DNA of 16,812 nt from an uncultured Bryobacterales bacterium (GCA_946887065.1 CAMPKL010000016.1:1-16812); one strand, 5' to 3'; shown: positions 6,973-14,383, counted from the stretch's first letter. Made by a program: numbers and translations. Notes: a model not told the origin generated them from the sequence alone.

Positions 6973-7242
6973 ATGGCGAATCATAAATCAGCAATCAAGC
7001 GCATCAAGCAAAACGAGAGCCGCGCCGCAGTGAACCGCGAGAACCGTGGAAAGGTGCGCACCCAGTTGAGAAAGTTTGTAAAGGCGGCCGATGGCGGGAA
7101 TCACGCCGAAGTCGCCGGCTTACTCGGAGCGACCGTTGGAGCGCTCGACAAGGCCGTTCAGAAGGGTCTCATCCAAAAGGGCCGCGCTGATCGCCTCAAA
7201 TCGCGCCTGACCATCCGGACCAACAAGCTGAAGCCAGCCTAA
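6973..7242 (+). CDS. rpsT: 30S ribosomal protein S20
   Basis: Primary 16S rRNA-binding protein of the small ribosomal subunit. The 89-residue, strongly basic, helical product begins ANHKSAIKRIKQNE after the initiator Met and ends KSRLTIRTNKLKPA, both diagnostic of S20. Length matches the family (about 85-90). AGG lies five bases before the intervening CAGCC and the ATG. It is a one-gene unit on the plus strand with its own promoter (6867-6895), leader hairpin and terminator (7268-7296), which is usual for rpsT. It diverges from mobA and converges on holA. Confidence 0.98.
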   Translation: MANHKSAIKRIKQNESRAAVNRENRGKVRTQLRKFVKAADGGNHAEVAGLLGATVGALDKAVQKGLIQKGRADRLKSRLTIRTNKLKPA

Positions 7243-7267
7243 GCTAGATCCCGTCCAGGATTCACAG

Positions 7268-7296
7268 CCGCGCCTCCCTGGCGCGGTTTCTGTTTT
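7268..7296 (+). terminator. Rho-independent terminator of rpsT
   Basis: CCGCGCC (7268-7274), a 5-base TCCCT loop and GGCGCGG (7280-7286) make a perfect 7-base-pair GC stem, followed on the plus strand by TTTCTGTTTT. It starts 26 bases after the rpsT stop. Its T tract overlaps the holA stop codon (7295-7297) on the other strand. On the minus strand the stem has no following T run, so it should work in one direction only. Confidence 0.85.
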
Positions 7297-8335
7297 ACGC
7301 TGTCAATTCGACGATCAGCCGCTCCATGATGAAGCGGTCGTCGGGTCGTTCTCGCCGCAGGTCTCGATCCGCCTCGAAGACGCAAGTCAGCGCTTTCTCC
7401 AGTTCCTGCTTCGAAAATTTTCGGGCGACTCCTAACAGTTGCTGCGCCCGGCTCGGCCAAATCCGCACGCCGTAGCGGCCCAGCGCCGAAACCGCCTGTC
7501 GCGAATCTCTGGCGTTCAACTCGTGGACTGCCAGCGCTTGCCGGAACAATCCCGCCAACAGCGTTAGCTGCATCGGCCAATACGCCCCGGCCGCGCCCAG
7601 CGTGTTGACGATCTCCAGCGCCCGGCTACGGTCCTTGCGGGCCAACGCCTCCGATAGCTCAAACACCCCTCCCTGCCTCGCTTCCGGCGTCAACAACTCC
7701 ACATCCGCGCGCGTGATCGTGCCCGCCTGCCCGGCGTAGAGCGACAACTTCTCCAACTCGCTATCCAGGCGCGCCAAGTCGCCGCCCAACATGTCCGCCA
7801 GTTCCGCCAGTACGTCCGACTCGGCAGTCAGACCGCGCCGTTCCGCGAGCGCGTGCACGGCACGAAGCGTATCGTCAGCTCCGAGCCTATCCATCTCCAC
7901 CGTCACCGGGACCGCCTCGAAAAAATTCGCCACGCGATCCGCTTTGGCCTTGTCGTCTCGCTCCCGGGCATCGAACTTGGTGCATTCAAAGACGACCACC
8001 ACGCCCGGCGTCGGGTCCGCGAAGTAACGCTTCATTTCTTCTTGCGCTTCGTCGGCCGCCGCCGACCGCGCCCGCGGCAGTACTGCCTCTGCGTTGATGC
8101 CGACAATCAACCGCGCGGTCGAAAACAGCGACAAGCTGCGCGTCTCGTCCCACAGCCGGGTCAACGATTCTTTCTTTAGGTCAATCTCGACAAAGGCCTC
8201 CGCATCGTCGCCGATGACAGCCTTCTTCAACGCCTGCCGGCACCGATCCCTGAAGAACGTTTCGTTCCCCAGAAACAAGTACCCCGCTTCCGTCTTGCCG
8301 TCCTGAATCGATTTGGTAAATGCCTTCGGCTTCAT
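7295..8335 (-). CDS. holA: DNA polymerase III subunit delta
   Basis: Delta subunit of the clamp loader, which opens the beta sliding clamp during DNA replication. The 346-residue length is normal. The N-terminus GYLFLGNETFFRDRC (18-32) is the beta-interacting part of the AAA+-like domain I. VVVVFECTKFD (about 112-122) is the core strand region. The domain III linker segment GGDLARLDSELEKLSLYAG is a typical HolA signature. The C-terminal collar domain ends RRERPDDRFIMERLIVELTA. The ATG at 8335 is five bases after the lptE stop, with no clear ribosome site, suggesting coupled translation. The lptE-holA order is also found in E. coli. Its transcription ends facing rpsT. Confidence 0.95.
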   Translation of the reverse strand: MKPKAFTKSIQDGKTEAGYLFLGNETFFRDRCRQALKKAVIGDDAEAFVEIDLKKESLTRLWDETRSLSLFSTARLIVGINAEAVLPRARSAAADEAQEEMKRYFADPTPGVVVVFECTKFDARERDDKAKADRVANFFEAVPVTVEMDRLGADDTLRAVHALAERRGLTAESDVLAELADMLGGDLARLDSELEKLSLYAGQAGTITRADVELLTPEARQGGVFELSEALARKDRSRALEIVNTLGAAGAYWPMQLTLLAGLFRQALAVHELNARDSRQAVSALGRYGVRIWPSRAQQLLGVARKFSKQELEKALTCVFEADRDLRRERPDDRFIMERLIVELTA

Positions 8336-8340
8336 GGGGA

Positions 8341-8862
8341 TCAGAATCCTTCCAAGACCGCCGATACCAGCTCGCGAGCCATCGCCTCGCTTGATCGCGA
8401 CAACGCCGCCTGGCGCTCCTCTATGTAGGCGCGCGGATCCGACGCCACTTCATAACGCTCGCGATGTTGCATGTTCGGGTTCTGGTAAAGCACCCGCCCC
8501 GAGCCGCTTTCCGACAGCGTCACATGGAGTTGAGTCCAGGTGTTTATCGTGCTGGCGCGATTTGTGTTCGGGTCATAGTTCGCCGGGACCGCAAAGAACG
8601 TCAGTACAGTCGCCCGCAAGGTGGCGTCCGCCCCGTTTTCCCCGTTCACCACGCGAAACCGTGTTCGCGTCTGGAACTCGCGCGTTACCGCCTCGGCTAG
8701 GAACTGCTCGATCTTGAATTCCGTCGTGTTATTCACAAACGGCGGAATCGCAATCGTGCGCACCTCGTCCGGAATGGTATCCGCTCGTCCGGCCACTTGA
8801 TAGCCGCATCCCGCGCTCGACAGCAGAACAACTGCGGCGCACCACGTCCCCACGGACCTCAC
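8341..8862 (-). CDS. lptE: LPS-assembly lipoprotein LptE
   Basis: Outer-membrane lipoprotein that plugs and assembles the LptD translocon, which delivers LPS to the cell surface. The 173-residue product has a short signal peptide ending LLSSAGC (Cys19, the lipidated residue) followed by the GYQVAGR start typical of LptE. IAIPPFVNNT and the strand-rich body match the family, and the length is usual. The GTG at 8862 overlaps the pssA stop as GTGA; a second GTG at 8853, with GAGG before it, is an alternative. It is directly followed by holA, an order shared with proteobacteria. The lipobox position -3 is Ser rather than Leu, mildly atypical. LptE is poorly conserved, so the call rests on motif, size and context together. 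Confidence 0.88.
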   Translation of the reverse strand: MRSVGTWCAAVVLLSSAGCGYQVAGRADTIPDEVRTIAIPPFVNNTTEFKIEQFLAEAVTREFQTRTRFRVVNGENGADATLRATVLTFFAVPANYDPNTNRASTINTWTQLHVTLSESGSGRVLYQNPNMQHRERYEVASDPRAYIEERQAALSRSSEAMARELVSAVLEGF

Positions 8863-9719
8863 GTCGCCGACTCGGCTTCGTTGCCGCCCTCCGGCTGCCC
8901 GCCTTTATTCCGTTTGAAGAGCCAAACGGCTCGCGACCACACGCCGCTAAACACAAACACCGTTGCAATCGTCAGCAGCACCGGCTGCGAAAAGTTCCAA
9001 ATCAAGTAAATGATCGTGGCGAAAAAGATCACTCCCATCCAAGGGACCCTCATGAAGTTCACGTCTTTGAGACTCGAATAGCGCCAGTTCGAGACCATTA
9101 AGAACGACAAGAAGCCCACCAACGCAAGCCAAAGAATTCCGCCTGGCCACCAGCTCACGATAGGCTGCCCATTCAAAGCATGAATCACGGCAGCCAACAT
9201 GCCGGCTGCGGCCGGAATCGGCAAGCCCACAAAATACCGTCTGCCCGGCAGCCCCGGATTCTTAGGCATCGGATTCTTCTGCACGTTGAAGCGCGCCAAA
9301 CGTGCGGCGCCGCAAGTCAGAAACAGAAAAGTTACGAAGTAGCCCAGGCCCGGAAAGTAATCCGCCAACCACAGGTCCGGCCGCAACTCCGGCGAACGCA
9401 CGCCCCAGGCGAAAGCCAACGTCGCCGGAGCCGCGCCAAACGTAATGCAGTCCGCCAACGAATCAATCTCTTTGCCGAACTCGCTCACCGCGCCGGTTGC
9501 CCGAGCGATGCGCCCGTCCATGCCGTCGGTGAAAACCGCAAACCCAATCGCCATCGCCGCGTGATTGTAGTACCGCGACGCCAACTCAATCGATTCCGGC
9601 GGCAAGGAGATCGCCTGCACCGTCTTCATCAGGCAGTAGTAGCCGCAGAAGATCGTCCCAACGGTAAATATTGTCGGCAGCGCGTAGGGCGGCCGTTCTC
9701 CCTGTAGGGGTTTACGCAT
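8859..9719 (-). CDS. pssA: CDP-diacylglycerol--serine O-phosphatidyltransferase
   Basis: Integral membrane enzyme that makes phosphatidylserine from CDP-diacylglycerol and L-serine. The CDP-alcohol phosphotransferase motif D-x2-DG-x2-AR-x8-G-x3-D-x3-D is complete at Asp65, Asp68-Gly69, Ala72-Arg73, Gly82, Asp86 and Asp90. Several hydrophobic segments follow, including ones at about 125-145, 165-185, 190-210 and 225-260. The 286-residue length is normal. The ATG at 9719 overlaps the end of psd by 8 bases and has GGCGG upstream. psd immediately upstream uses its product, so the pair forms the phosphatidylethanolamine branch. The hydrophilic tail after residue 268 is short and charged. Confidence 0.95.
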   Translation of the reverse strand: MRKPLQGERPPYALPTIFTVGTIFCGYYCLMKTVQAISLPPESIELASRYYNHAAMAIGFAVFTDGMDGRIARATGAVSEFGKEIDSLADCITFGAAPATLAFAWGVRSPELRPDLWLADYFPGLGYFVTFLFLTCGAARLARFNVQKNPMPKNPGLPGRRYFVGLPIPAAAGMLAAVIHALNGQPIVSWWPGGILWLALVGFLSFLMVSNWRYSSLKDVNFMRVPWMGVIFFATIIYLIWNFSQPVLLTIATVFVFSGVWSRAVWLFKRNKGGQPEGGNEAESAT

Positions 9720-10350
9720 GATCTATACCGCCTGAATCCTCTTCATCTAGCCGGGCCAAGACCGAACTGCCCCCCGCCACATGATCCCCCTCGGCGACCA
9801 GCAGCCGCCACTGAGGACCCAGGAAAACGTCCATCCGGGAACTGAACTTCATCATCCCGATCCGCTCTCCCTTGGCAACCCGGTCGCCGGTTTTCTTGTA
9901 GCACACGATCCTGCGCGCGATAAGCCCGGCAATCTGCTTCACCACCACTTCCCCGCCTCGTGCGTCATCGGGGTCAACGACTAGAGTGTTCTGCTCATTC
10001 TCCTCCGAAGCAGTCTCGCGATGCGCCATGACGAAGGCGCCGGGCCGGTATTCGATCGAGCGGATCACCCCGGCCACTGGAATCCGGTTCACGTGAACGT
10101 TGAAGATGTTCAAGAAGATGCTGATTCGCTTGCCGCCGTTCGGCAGCGGGCGGACATGCACTACCTTCCCGTCTGCAGGCGATACCGCCACCGGGCCTTC
10201 CGGAATCTCCCGCTCCGGGTCGCGGAAGAAGTTCATGCAGAACGCGGCCAACACGAACAGCGGCGCCGCCCAAAGCGGATGGAACGCCAAACTGATGAGG
10301 AGGCCGGCGATCGTGAACCCGACGCCGTAGTAAATCCCGTCTTTGACCAT
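9712..10350 (-). CDS. psd: Phosphatidylserine decarboxylase, short type
   Basis: Pyruvoyl enzyme that decarboxylates phosphatidylserine to phosphatidylethanolamine at the inner membrane. The 212-residue length fits the short class. Residues about 11-38 form a membrane hairpin. SPADG (Asp60) and FNVHVNR (His86) supply two members of the Asp-His-Ser triad. The self-cleavage site, usually FGSR in this class, reads FSSR (169-172), with Ser171 expected to become the pyruvoyl group. The Gly-to-Ser change is confirmed by the codons (TTC AGT TCC CGG). The gene starts at the ATG at 10350, 43 bases after the quinoprotein stop, and overlaps pssA by 8 bases. Activity is likely but should be checked because of the altered site. 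Confidence 0.93.
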   Translation of the reverse strand: MVKDGIYYGVGFTIAGLLISLAFHPLWAAPLFVLAAFCMNFFRDPEREIPEGPVAVSPADGKVVHVRPLPNGGKRISIFLNIFNVHVNRIPVAGVIRSIEYRPGAFVMAHRETASEENEQNTLVVDPDDARGGEVVVKQIAGLIARRIVCYKKTGDRVAKGERIGMMKFSSRMDVFLGPQWRLLVAEGDHVAGGSSVLARLDEEDSGGIDHA

Positions 10351-10369
10351 GTACGGAGCGGACGCCGTC

Positions 10370-10378
10370 AGTATATCA
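10370..10378 (-). promoter_or_regulatory. Possible extended -10 promoter for psd-pssA-lptE-holA
   Basis: On the minus strand TGATATACT (10378 down to 10370) fits an extended -10 element (TGN plus TATACT, 5 of 6). It lies in the 43-base gap between the quinoprotein stop and psd. A recognisable -35 box is absent, as is usual for extended -10 promoters. The leader would be about 12 bases, and no ribosome site is evident. Confidence 0.35.
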
Positions 10379-10393
10379 GCGCGGCCGGGGCGC

Positions 10394-11935
10394 CTACTCC
10401 GGCAGAGCCCAAGCGAACAGCACGCCGCCGATGCCGGTCACCACGTATTGACGCCCGTCGAGCATGTAGGTTATCGGCTGGCTTTGCATGCGCGCGCCGC
10501 CCGACGTGTGCCACAGCGTCTTGCCGTCGCTTGAGAGCAACGCCAGCAAATTGCCCGGCACGTCAGCGGTGAAGGTCAGGCCCGATGCGGTCGTCAGGAT
10601 GCCCGCCGCCGGCGTGCCCTCGCCCAACTCGTGCTCCCATCGAATGTCGCCCGTCTTGTAGTCGATCGCCTTCAGCACACCGGTACCCCAAACGCTGTAA
10701 TCCGCGCCCGCCCAGCCGAAGGCGCCGTCGGCCTCTTTGTTGAAGTAGATCGCGTAGCTTGGATGCGTGCTGACAATCAGCAGCCCAGTCGCCGGGTCGA
10801 AGCTGGGCGAGCGGTAGTTAGTCAGTCCGGCTTCGTCCGGGGCAATGATCCGGCCATCGGAGGCCGGTTCCTTATCAGGATTCGGAATCGGCTGGCCTTT
10901 CTTGTCGAGCCCGCTTGCCCAATTTACGGGACCGAACGGCTTGGTCAGCAGATTCTCGCCCGTCAAACGGTCCAGCACAAAGAAATACCCGTTACGCGAG
11001 GCCTGCAAAAGCAACTTGCGCTGCCGTCCGTCGAATTCAGCGTCAACCAAGACCGGCACCTCAGCCGCATCCCAATCGTGCGTATCGTGCGGCGACGCCT
11101 GGAAAGCCCAAACCAATTTGCCCGTATCCGGGTTCAGCGCCACGATGCTGCCCGTGTACAGGTTGTCCCCAGGACGTACCCGGCCATTCAGCACCGGCGT
11201 TGGATTGCCCGTGCCCCAATAGACGAGATTCGCCTCCGGGTCGTAAGTGCCGCTCATCCACATCATGCCGCCGGTCGTCGCGCCCGGCGTGCCCGCCGGA
11301 GGCGTGCTGTCCCAACGCCATTGCGTCTCGCCCGTTTCCGGATCGATCGCCTTTAAGAAACCCGTCAGATTGTCAAAATCTCCCGAGGGACCGACCATCA
11401 CGTGATTGCCCACAATCAAAGGCGACAAGGTCATCCAGTAGCCGCGCTTCGCGTCGGCAACCTCCACGTCCCAGCGGAGGCTGCCGTCCTTCGCATTCAG
11501 CGAAATCAGGTGTGAATCCGGCGTCACAAAAAACAACCAATCCTTGTACATCGACACGCCGCGGGACCCGATGTGAAAACCCTTGTTCTCCGGGTACTGA
11601 TATTTCCAGAGCTGCCGTCCTGACCGCGCATCCACCGCCCAAACAATGTCCGGGACGCTGAAATAGATCACGCCGTCCACGACCAGCGGAGAGGCCTTGA
11701 TCGATGTCGCCGCGCCGGTCTGAAAAGCCCAGGCCAAGGACAAGTTGCCGACGTTCTCGGGCGTGATCTGCGTCAGGGGACTATGACGCTTGCCGGAATA
11801 GTCGCCGTGATACATCGGCCACGAATCCGCCGGCGGCTTCACCAAGGTCTCGTGCGTCACGTCTTGTGCAGCGAGCGATCCGGCCAGAATCAGTGCAATC
11901 CCCAGCGGCTTCACGAATAGATCTAGATACTTCAT
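10394..11935 (-). CDS. PQQ-dependent alcohol dehydrogenase-like quinoprotein, cysteine-free
   Basis: Periplasmic eight-bladed propeller protein of the methanol/ethanol dehydrogenase family. After a signal peptide (cleavage near residue 23), W-motif repeats are visible, such as VDARSGRQLWKY (101-112), IDPETGETQWRW (197-208), LNPDTGKLVW (267-276) and IDYKTGDIRWEH (424-435). WGTGNP (Asn244) matches the metal-binding Asn. HDTHDWD (283-289) supplies the catalytic Asp287 and a second acid, Asp289. LDRLTG (Arg323) also matches. Departures: no cysteine at all, so the vicinal disulfide of classical enzymes is missing, and the usual metal-ligand Glu region reads SGDFDN (184-189). The diheme cytochrome 17 bases upstream is the likely electron acceptor. 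I recall a group of acidobacterial quinoprotein homologues named 'acido-empty-quinoprotein' and this may belong there; I could not verify it. Confidence 0.9.
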   Translation of the reverse strand: MKYLDLFVKPLGIALILAGSLAAQDVTHETLVKPPADSWPMYHGDYSGKRHSPLTQITPENVGNLSLAWAFQTGAATSIKASPLVVDGVIYFSVPDIVWAVDARSGRQLWKYQYPENKGFHIGSRGVSMYKDWLFFVTPDSHLISLNAKDGSLRWDVEVADAKRGYWMTLSPLIVGNHVMVGPSGDFDNLTGFLKAIDPETGETQWRWDSTPPAGTPGATTGGMMWMSGTYDPEANLVYWGTGNPTPVLNGRVRPGDNLYTGSIVALNPDTGKLVWAFQASPHDTHDWDAAEVPVLVDAEFDGRQRKLLLQASRNGYFFVLDRLTGENLLTKPFGPVNWASGLDKKGQPIPNPDKEPASDGRIIAPDEAGLTNYRSPSFDPATGLLIVSTHPSYAIYFNKEADGAFGWAGADYSVWGTGVLKAIDYKTGDIRWEHELGEGTPAAGILTTASGLTFTADVPGNLLALLSSDGKTLWHTSGGARMQSQPITYMLDGRQYVVTGIGGVLFAWALPE

Positions 11936-11952
11936 GGTCGTCTCGTCTCCGG

Positions 11953-12741
11953 CTACTGCAGCGTCAGCAGATAGGTCATCAGGTCGTGCAAATTGCCGTC
12001 TGTGTACTGCGGCAACATGGCCACGTGGGCCTGGGCCGGGTCATCCGCTTCGACCCTCACTTTCGACGCCGCAAAAGAACGGTATTTCCCGCCGGCATCG
12101 CGCAGCGCGACAGTAAACTCGTCCTGATATTCTCGTTGGCCGGTCACTTTCTCGCCTGAGGCCAATGTCACCGTCAGCATCACCTTGGCGCCGCGCGGAT
12201 AGAGCGTTCTCTGCATCAACTGCAGCCCTTGATACTTCGAAGCAACGCCAGCCAGATCTCCCGTGGGCGAATGGCAACTCGCGCACTTCCCGGCGCCGTT
12301 GAAGAACGCCCGGCCCCTACCGACATCGCCCGTCTTCAGGTCCTCGGTATCGACTCCGCGACGGCTGCCGACTTGCGCCTCGGCCTTGGCTTTTTGCGTA
12401 TGGATGAATGCCACGAGGTTGGCCAACTCCTGCTCGGAAACAGGAAACGAGGGCATCGCGCCCTTACCGTTGCGGATCACCGGCCCGATCTTGTCCCCGT
12501 CGACGTCTTGCGTAACCAGCATCGAGCGCGTTAGGTCCGGGCCGGACTCGCCGCCGCCCGTATCGCGTCCGTGGCAGAATGCGCAGTCCTGCACAAACGC
12601 CGACTCGCCCGCGGCAGCCGCCTCAGCGGGGTACGTCTTCTGTACTTGCGATTTTGGAATGGGTACGTCGGCCTGCGCCCAAATCGCCGGCGCGTAACTG
12701 AGCAGCAAAGCGCCGCACAAAAAAACTCTGAAATGTGACAT
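11953..12741 (-). CDS. Exported diheme c-type cytochrome
   Basis: Periplasmic electron carrier, probably the partner of the quinoprotein encoded next. A signal peptide (residues 1-24, AQA cleavage) precedes two haem-attachment sites, CAFCH (53-57) and CASCH (153-157). Met96 in GAMPSF is the likely sixth ligand of the first haem. Between the second haem and the C-terminal helix (LPQYTDGNLHDLMTYLL) an inserted strand-rich segment (about 186-230) contains GEKVTG and DEFTVALRD. It resembles the insert of haem-binding domains found in Planctomycetes and Verrucomicrobia. The ATG at 12741 gives 262 residues; an in-frame TTG at 12750, preceded by GGGGG, is the alternative. A CATAAT box on the minus strand at 12759-12764 could be its promoter. 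Confidence 0.9.
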   Translation of the reverse strand: MSHFRVFLCGALLLSYAPAIWAQADVPIPKSQVQKTYPAEAAAAGESAFVQDCAFCHGRDTGGGESGPDLTRSMLVTQDVDGDKIGPVIRNGKGAMPSFPVSEQELANLVAFIHTQKAKAEAQVGSRRGVDTEDLKTGDVGRGRAFFNGAGKCASCHSPTGDLAGVASKYQGLQLMQRTLYPRGAKVMLTVTLASGEKVTGQREYQDEFTVALRDAGGKYRSFAASKVRVEADDPAQAHVAMLPQYTDGNLHDLMTYLLTLQ

Positions 12742-12777
12742 GAGGAGCAACCCCCAAGATTATGAGCGAAACTCCCT

Positions 12778-12850
12778 CGAAACGGAAACCGGCCTTTTGA
12801 CGCATAGTTGCCGGAGGCGGAAGGCAACTTGCGCGACGCTTACCGTTTCG
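12778..12850. repeat. Nested inverted repeats in the 130-base spacer
   Basis: An outer 8-base pair, CGAAACGG (12778-12785) with CCGTTTCG (12843-12850), encloses an inner 7-base stem, AGTTGCC (12806-12812) with GGCAACT (12823-12829), around a 10-base loop. The spacer separates the cupin gene from the cytochrome gene. Neither strand has a T run after the stems, so it is not a standard intrinsic terminator. It may be an operator, a processing site or chance. Confidence 0.4.
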
Positions 12851-12871
12851 CCGAGTTTGCCCGCGGCTTCG

Positions 12872-13516
12872 TCACTTGAGTTCGACGACCACTGTTTCCG
12901 AGGTTCGCAGCGCTTTGGCGTGGTGGCGCACTTGTCTTACGCTCCAAGCGACGTCGCCTGCATTGTGCACCGTCTGGGTTATCACGCCGGCGCCGTCGAT
13001 GTCGCTGGTGTCGCTGGCGGTGAGGTAGGTTGAGATCCGCGGGTTCTGGTGCTCGTGCGTGGGAATATCGTCGCCGGCTTTGTACCTGGTCCGGTAGACG
13101 CGCACCTGATCGTTCTCGAACTCCAGCTTGTTATGCTTGGGGTCGGCGTTGAGCGGATGCAGCCGGCTCATCGCGGCGGGCGCGGGCGGGCCAGCCTGCT
13201 TGAGCTCGATCTCGACGATCGTATTCGGCTCTTTGGCCGCGAGTTCCACGCGATGCATGCCGATGGCCGGGCTCCAGAGGGGCTGGCCGGCCTTCCACTT
13301 CTGCACGTCGGTCGGCCCGTCTTGGCGTATGATCGACTGGCCTCCCTTATTGAGATAGATCATCACACGGTTGGTCTTGTGCTCGTGGAATCCGGTCGTG
13401 TGATCGGCCGGGACGGTGACCTTGAGGATGCGTACTTGGTCGTTTTCGACGACCAAGTTGTTCTGGCCGAACGCGGCAGCCGTGCAAGCGAGCAATAGTA
13501 CGATCAGGCGCTTCAT
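12872..13516 (-). CDS. Secreted tandem-cupin protein
   Basis: Exported protein of unknown function, made of two cupin-like repeats. A signal peptide ends near residue 17 (AAAFG|Q). Repeat 1 (about 21-105) and repeat 2 (about 131-213) both begin E-x-ENDQVR-like and share the hexapeptide ENDQVR (24-29 and 134-139). Each has an HEH metal motif (His44/His46 and His154/His156) followed by a short strand (MIYL or STYL). Repeat 1 has GMHRVEL (His88) and repeat 2 RHHAK (His198/His199) as possible further ligands. A Pro/Ala-rich linker (109-116) joins them. The ATG at 13516 has an excellent AAGGAG site. It is 18 bases after the metallo-beta-lactamase-fold gene. The fold call is good; any substrate is unknown. 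Confidence 0.8.
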   Translation of the reverse strand: MKRLIVLLLACTAAAFGQNNLVVENDQVRILKVTVPADHTTGFHEHKTNRVMIYLNKGGQSIIRQDGPTDVQKWKAGQPLWSPAIGMHRVELAAKEPNTIVEIELKQAGPPAPAAMSRLHPLNADPKHNKLEFENDQVRVYRTRYKAGDDIPTHEHQNPRISTYLTASDTSDIDGAGVITQTVHNAGDVAWSVRQVRHHAKALRTSETVVVELK

Positions 13517-13534
13517 GGCGGCTCCTTGTGGGAC

Positions 13535-14383
13535 CTACTTTTCGGCTTCTACAAGTTCGAGAAACCTCTCTTCGTACTCGGCAACGGCTTCCTCGTAACC
13601 CTGCGGGTCGACGAAGCGTTCGGGATCGTAGTCGTCCCCGGGTGAGTACTTATCGTGCATGCCGTACTGCGAGGCGTGCGCGGCGACCCAAATATCGACA
13701 TCGAGACCTTTTTGCACTTCGAACCCACGCGTGTAGTCTTCGACGATGTTGGGGTACTTCTCGTTGCCAGCGAACTTGGTTCCCGGATTCACGCTGTTCA
13801 TGTTGGCGATGAGCACGTTGTAACTCTCGCCGCCTTCCTCGATCGTGACCGAGTAACTGGAGCTGCCGAAAGTATGGCCGGGGGTGAGAATGACCGTGAC
13901 TTCTAGATCGCCCAATTTCAGGACTTCGCCATCCTGGATGCGGCGATCGACGCGCACCGGGGCGAAGCTCGGCTTTGGGCCGAACAGGTAGTCGACGGCG
14001 CCGCCGCTTTCGAGCAGTTTGGCGTCTTCGGCCGTTGCCCAAACTTGGGCTCCGGTTTCTTTCTGCACGGTTGCCATGGCCGCGACATGGTCAAAGTGGG
14101 CCTGCATGGTCAGCAGCACCTTAACGTCTTCATATTCGAATCCGAGGTCCTCGATGCTCTGTTTGATCAGCGGCGCGGAATCCTCCAGGCCGGTGTTGAT
14201 CAGCATGTGGCCCTCGTCGGAAGTCAACAGGAAGACTCCCAGATCGTAGGTGCCGACGTAGTACAGCGGACCGACGACGCGGTGCGCCTCAAAAGGAGTG
14301 ACCCAGTCTTCGCGCTGCGCCTCGACGGCCGGCGCGAAAGCGAAGAGGACGGCGAGCAGGACAGCGGCGTAGATGCGTTTCAT
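13535..14383 (-). CDS. Exported subclass B3-like metallo-beta-lactamase-fold hydrolase
   Basis: Periplasmic zinc hydrolase of the B3 branch. A signal peptide (1-22, VEA cleavage) precedes LINTGLEDSAPLIKQ (61-75). The metal site MQAHFDH supplies Gln94, His96, Asp98 and His99, which correspond to standard positions 116, 118, 120 and 121. TPGHTFGSS gives His170 (196) and AAHASQYGMHDK gives His236 (263). Position 116 is therefore Gln instead of His, the arrangement known from GOB enzymes. The C-terminal 30 residues are very acidic. The ATG overlaps the dapA stop as ATGA and has no ribosome site, implying coupled translation. It may be a true carbapenemase-like enzyme or a housekeeping hydrolase; sequence alone cannot decide. 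Confidence 0.9.
   Translation of the reverse strand: MKRIYAAVLLAVLFAFAPAVEAQREDWVTPFEAHRVVGPLYYVGTYDLGVFLLTSDEGHMLINTGLEDSAPLIKQSIEDLGFEYEDVKVLLTMQAHFDHVAAMATVQKETGAQVWATAEDAKLLESGGAVDYLFGPKPSFAPVRVDRRIQDGEVLKLGDLEVTVILTPGHTFGSSSYSVTIEEGGESYNVLIANMNSVNPGTKFAGNEKYPNIVEDYTRGFEVQKGLDVDIWVAAHASQYGMHDKYSPGDDYDPERFVDPQGYEEAVAEYEERFLELVEAEK

Noticed and set aside
7268..7286. The rpsT terminator stem acting also for holA
   Set aside because: On the minus strand the stem is followed by GGC-rich sequence without a T run, so it is not an intrinsic terminator in that direction.
12806..12829. Inner hairpin as a terminator of the lysC-cupin run
   Set aside because: Only a 7-base stem with a 10-base loop and no T run on either strand; kept as a repeat of unknown role.
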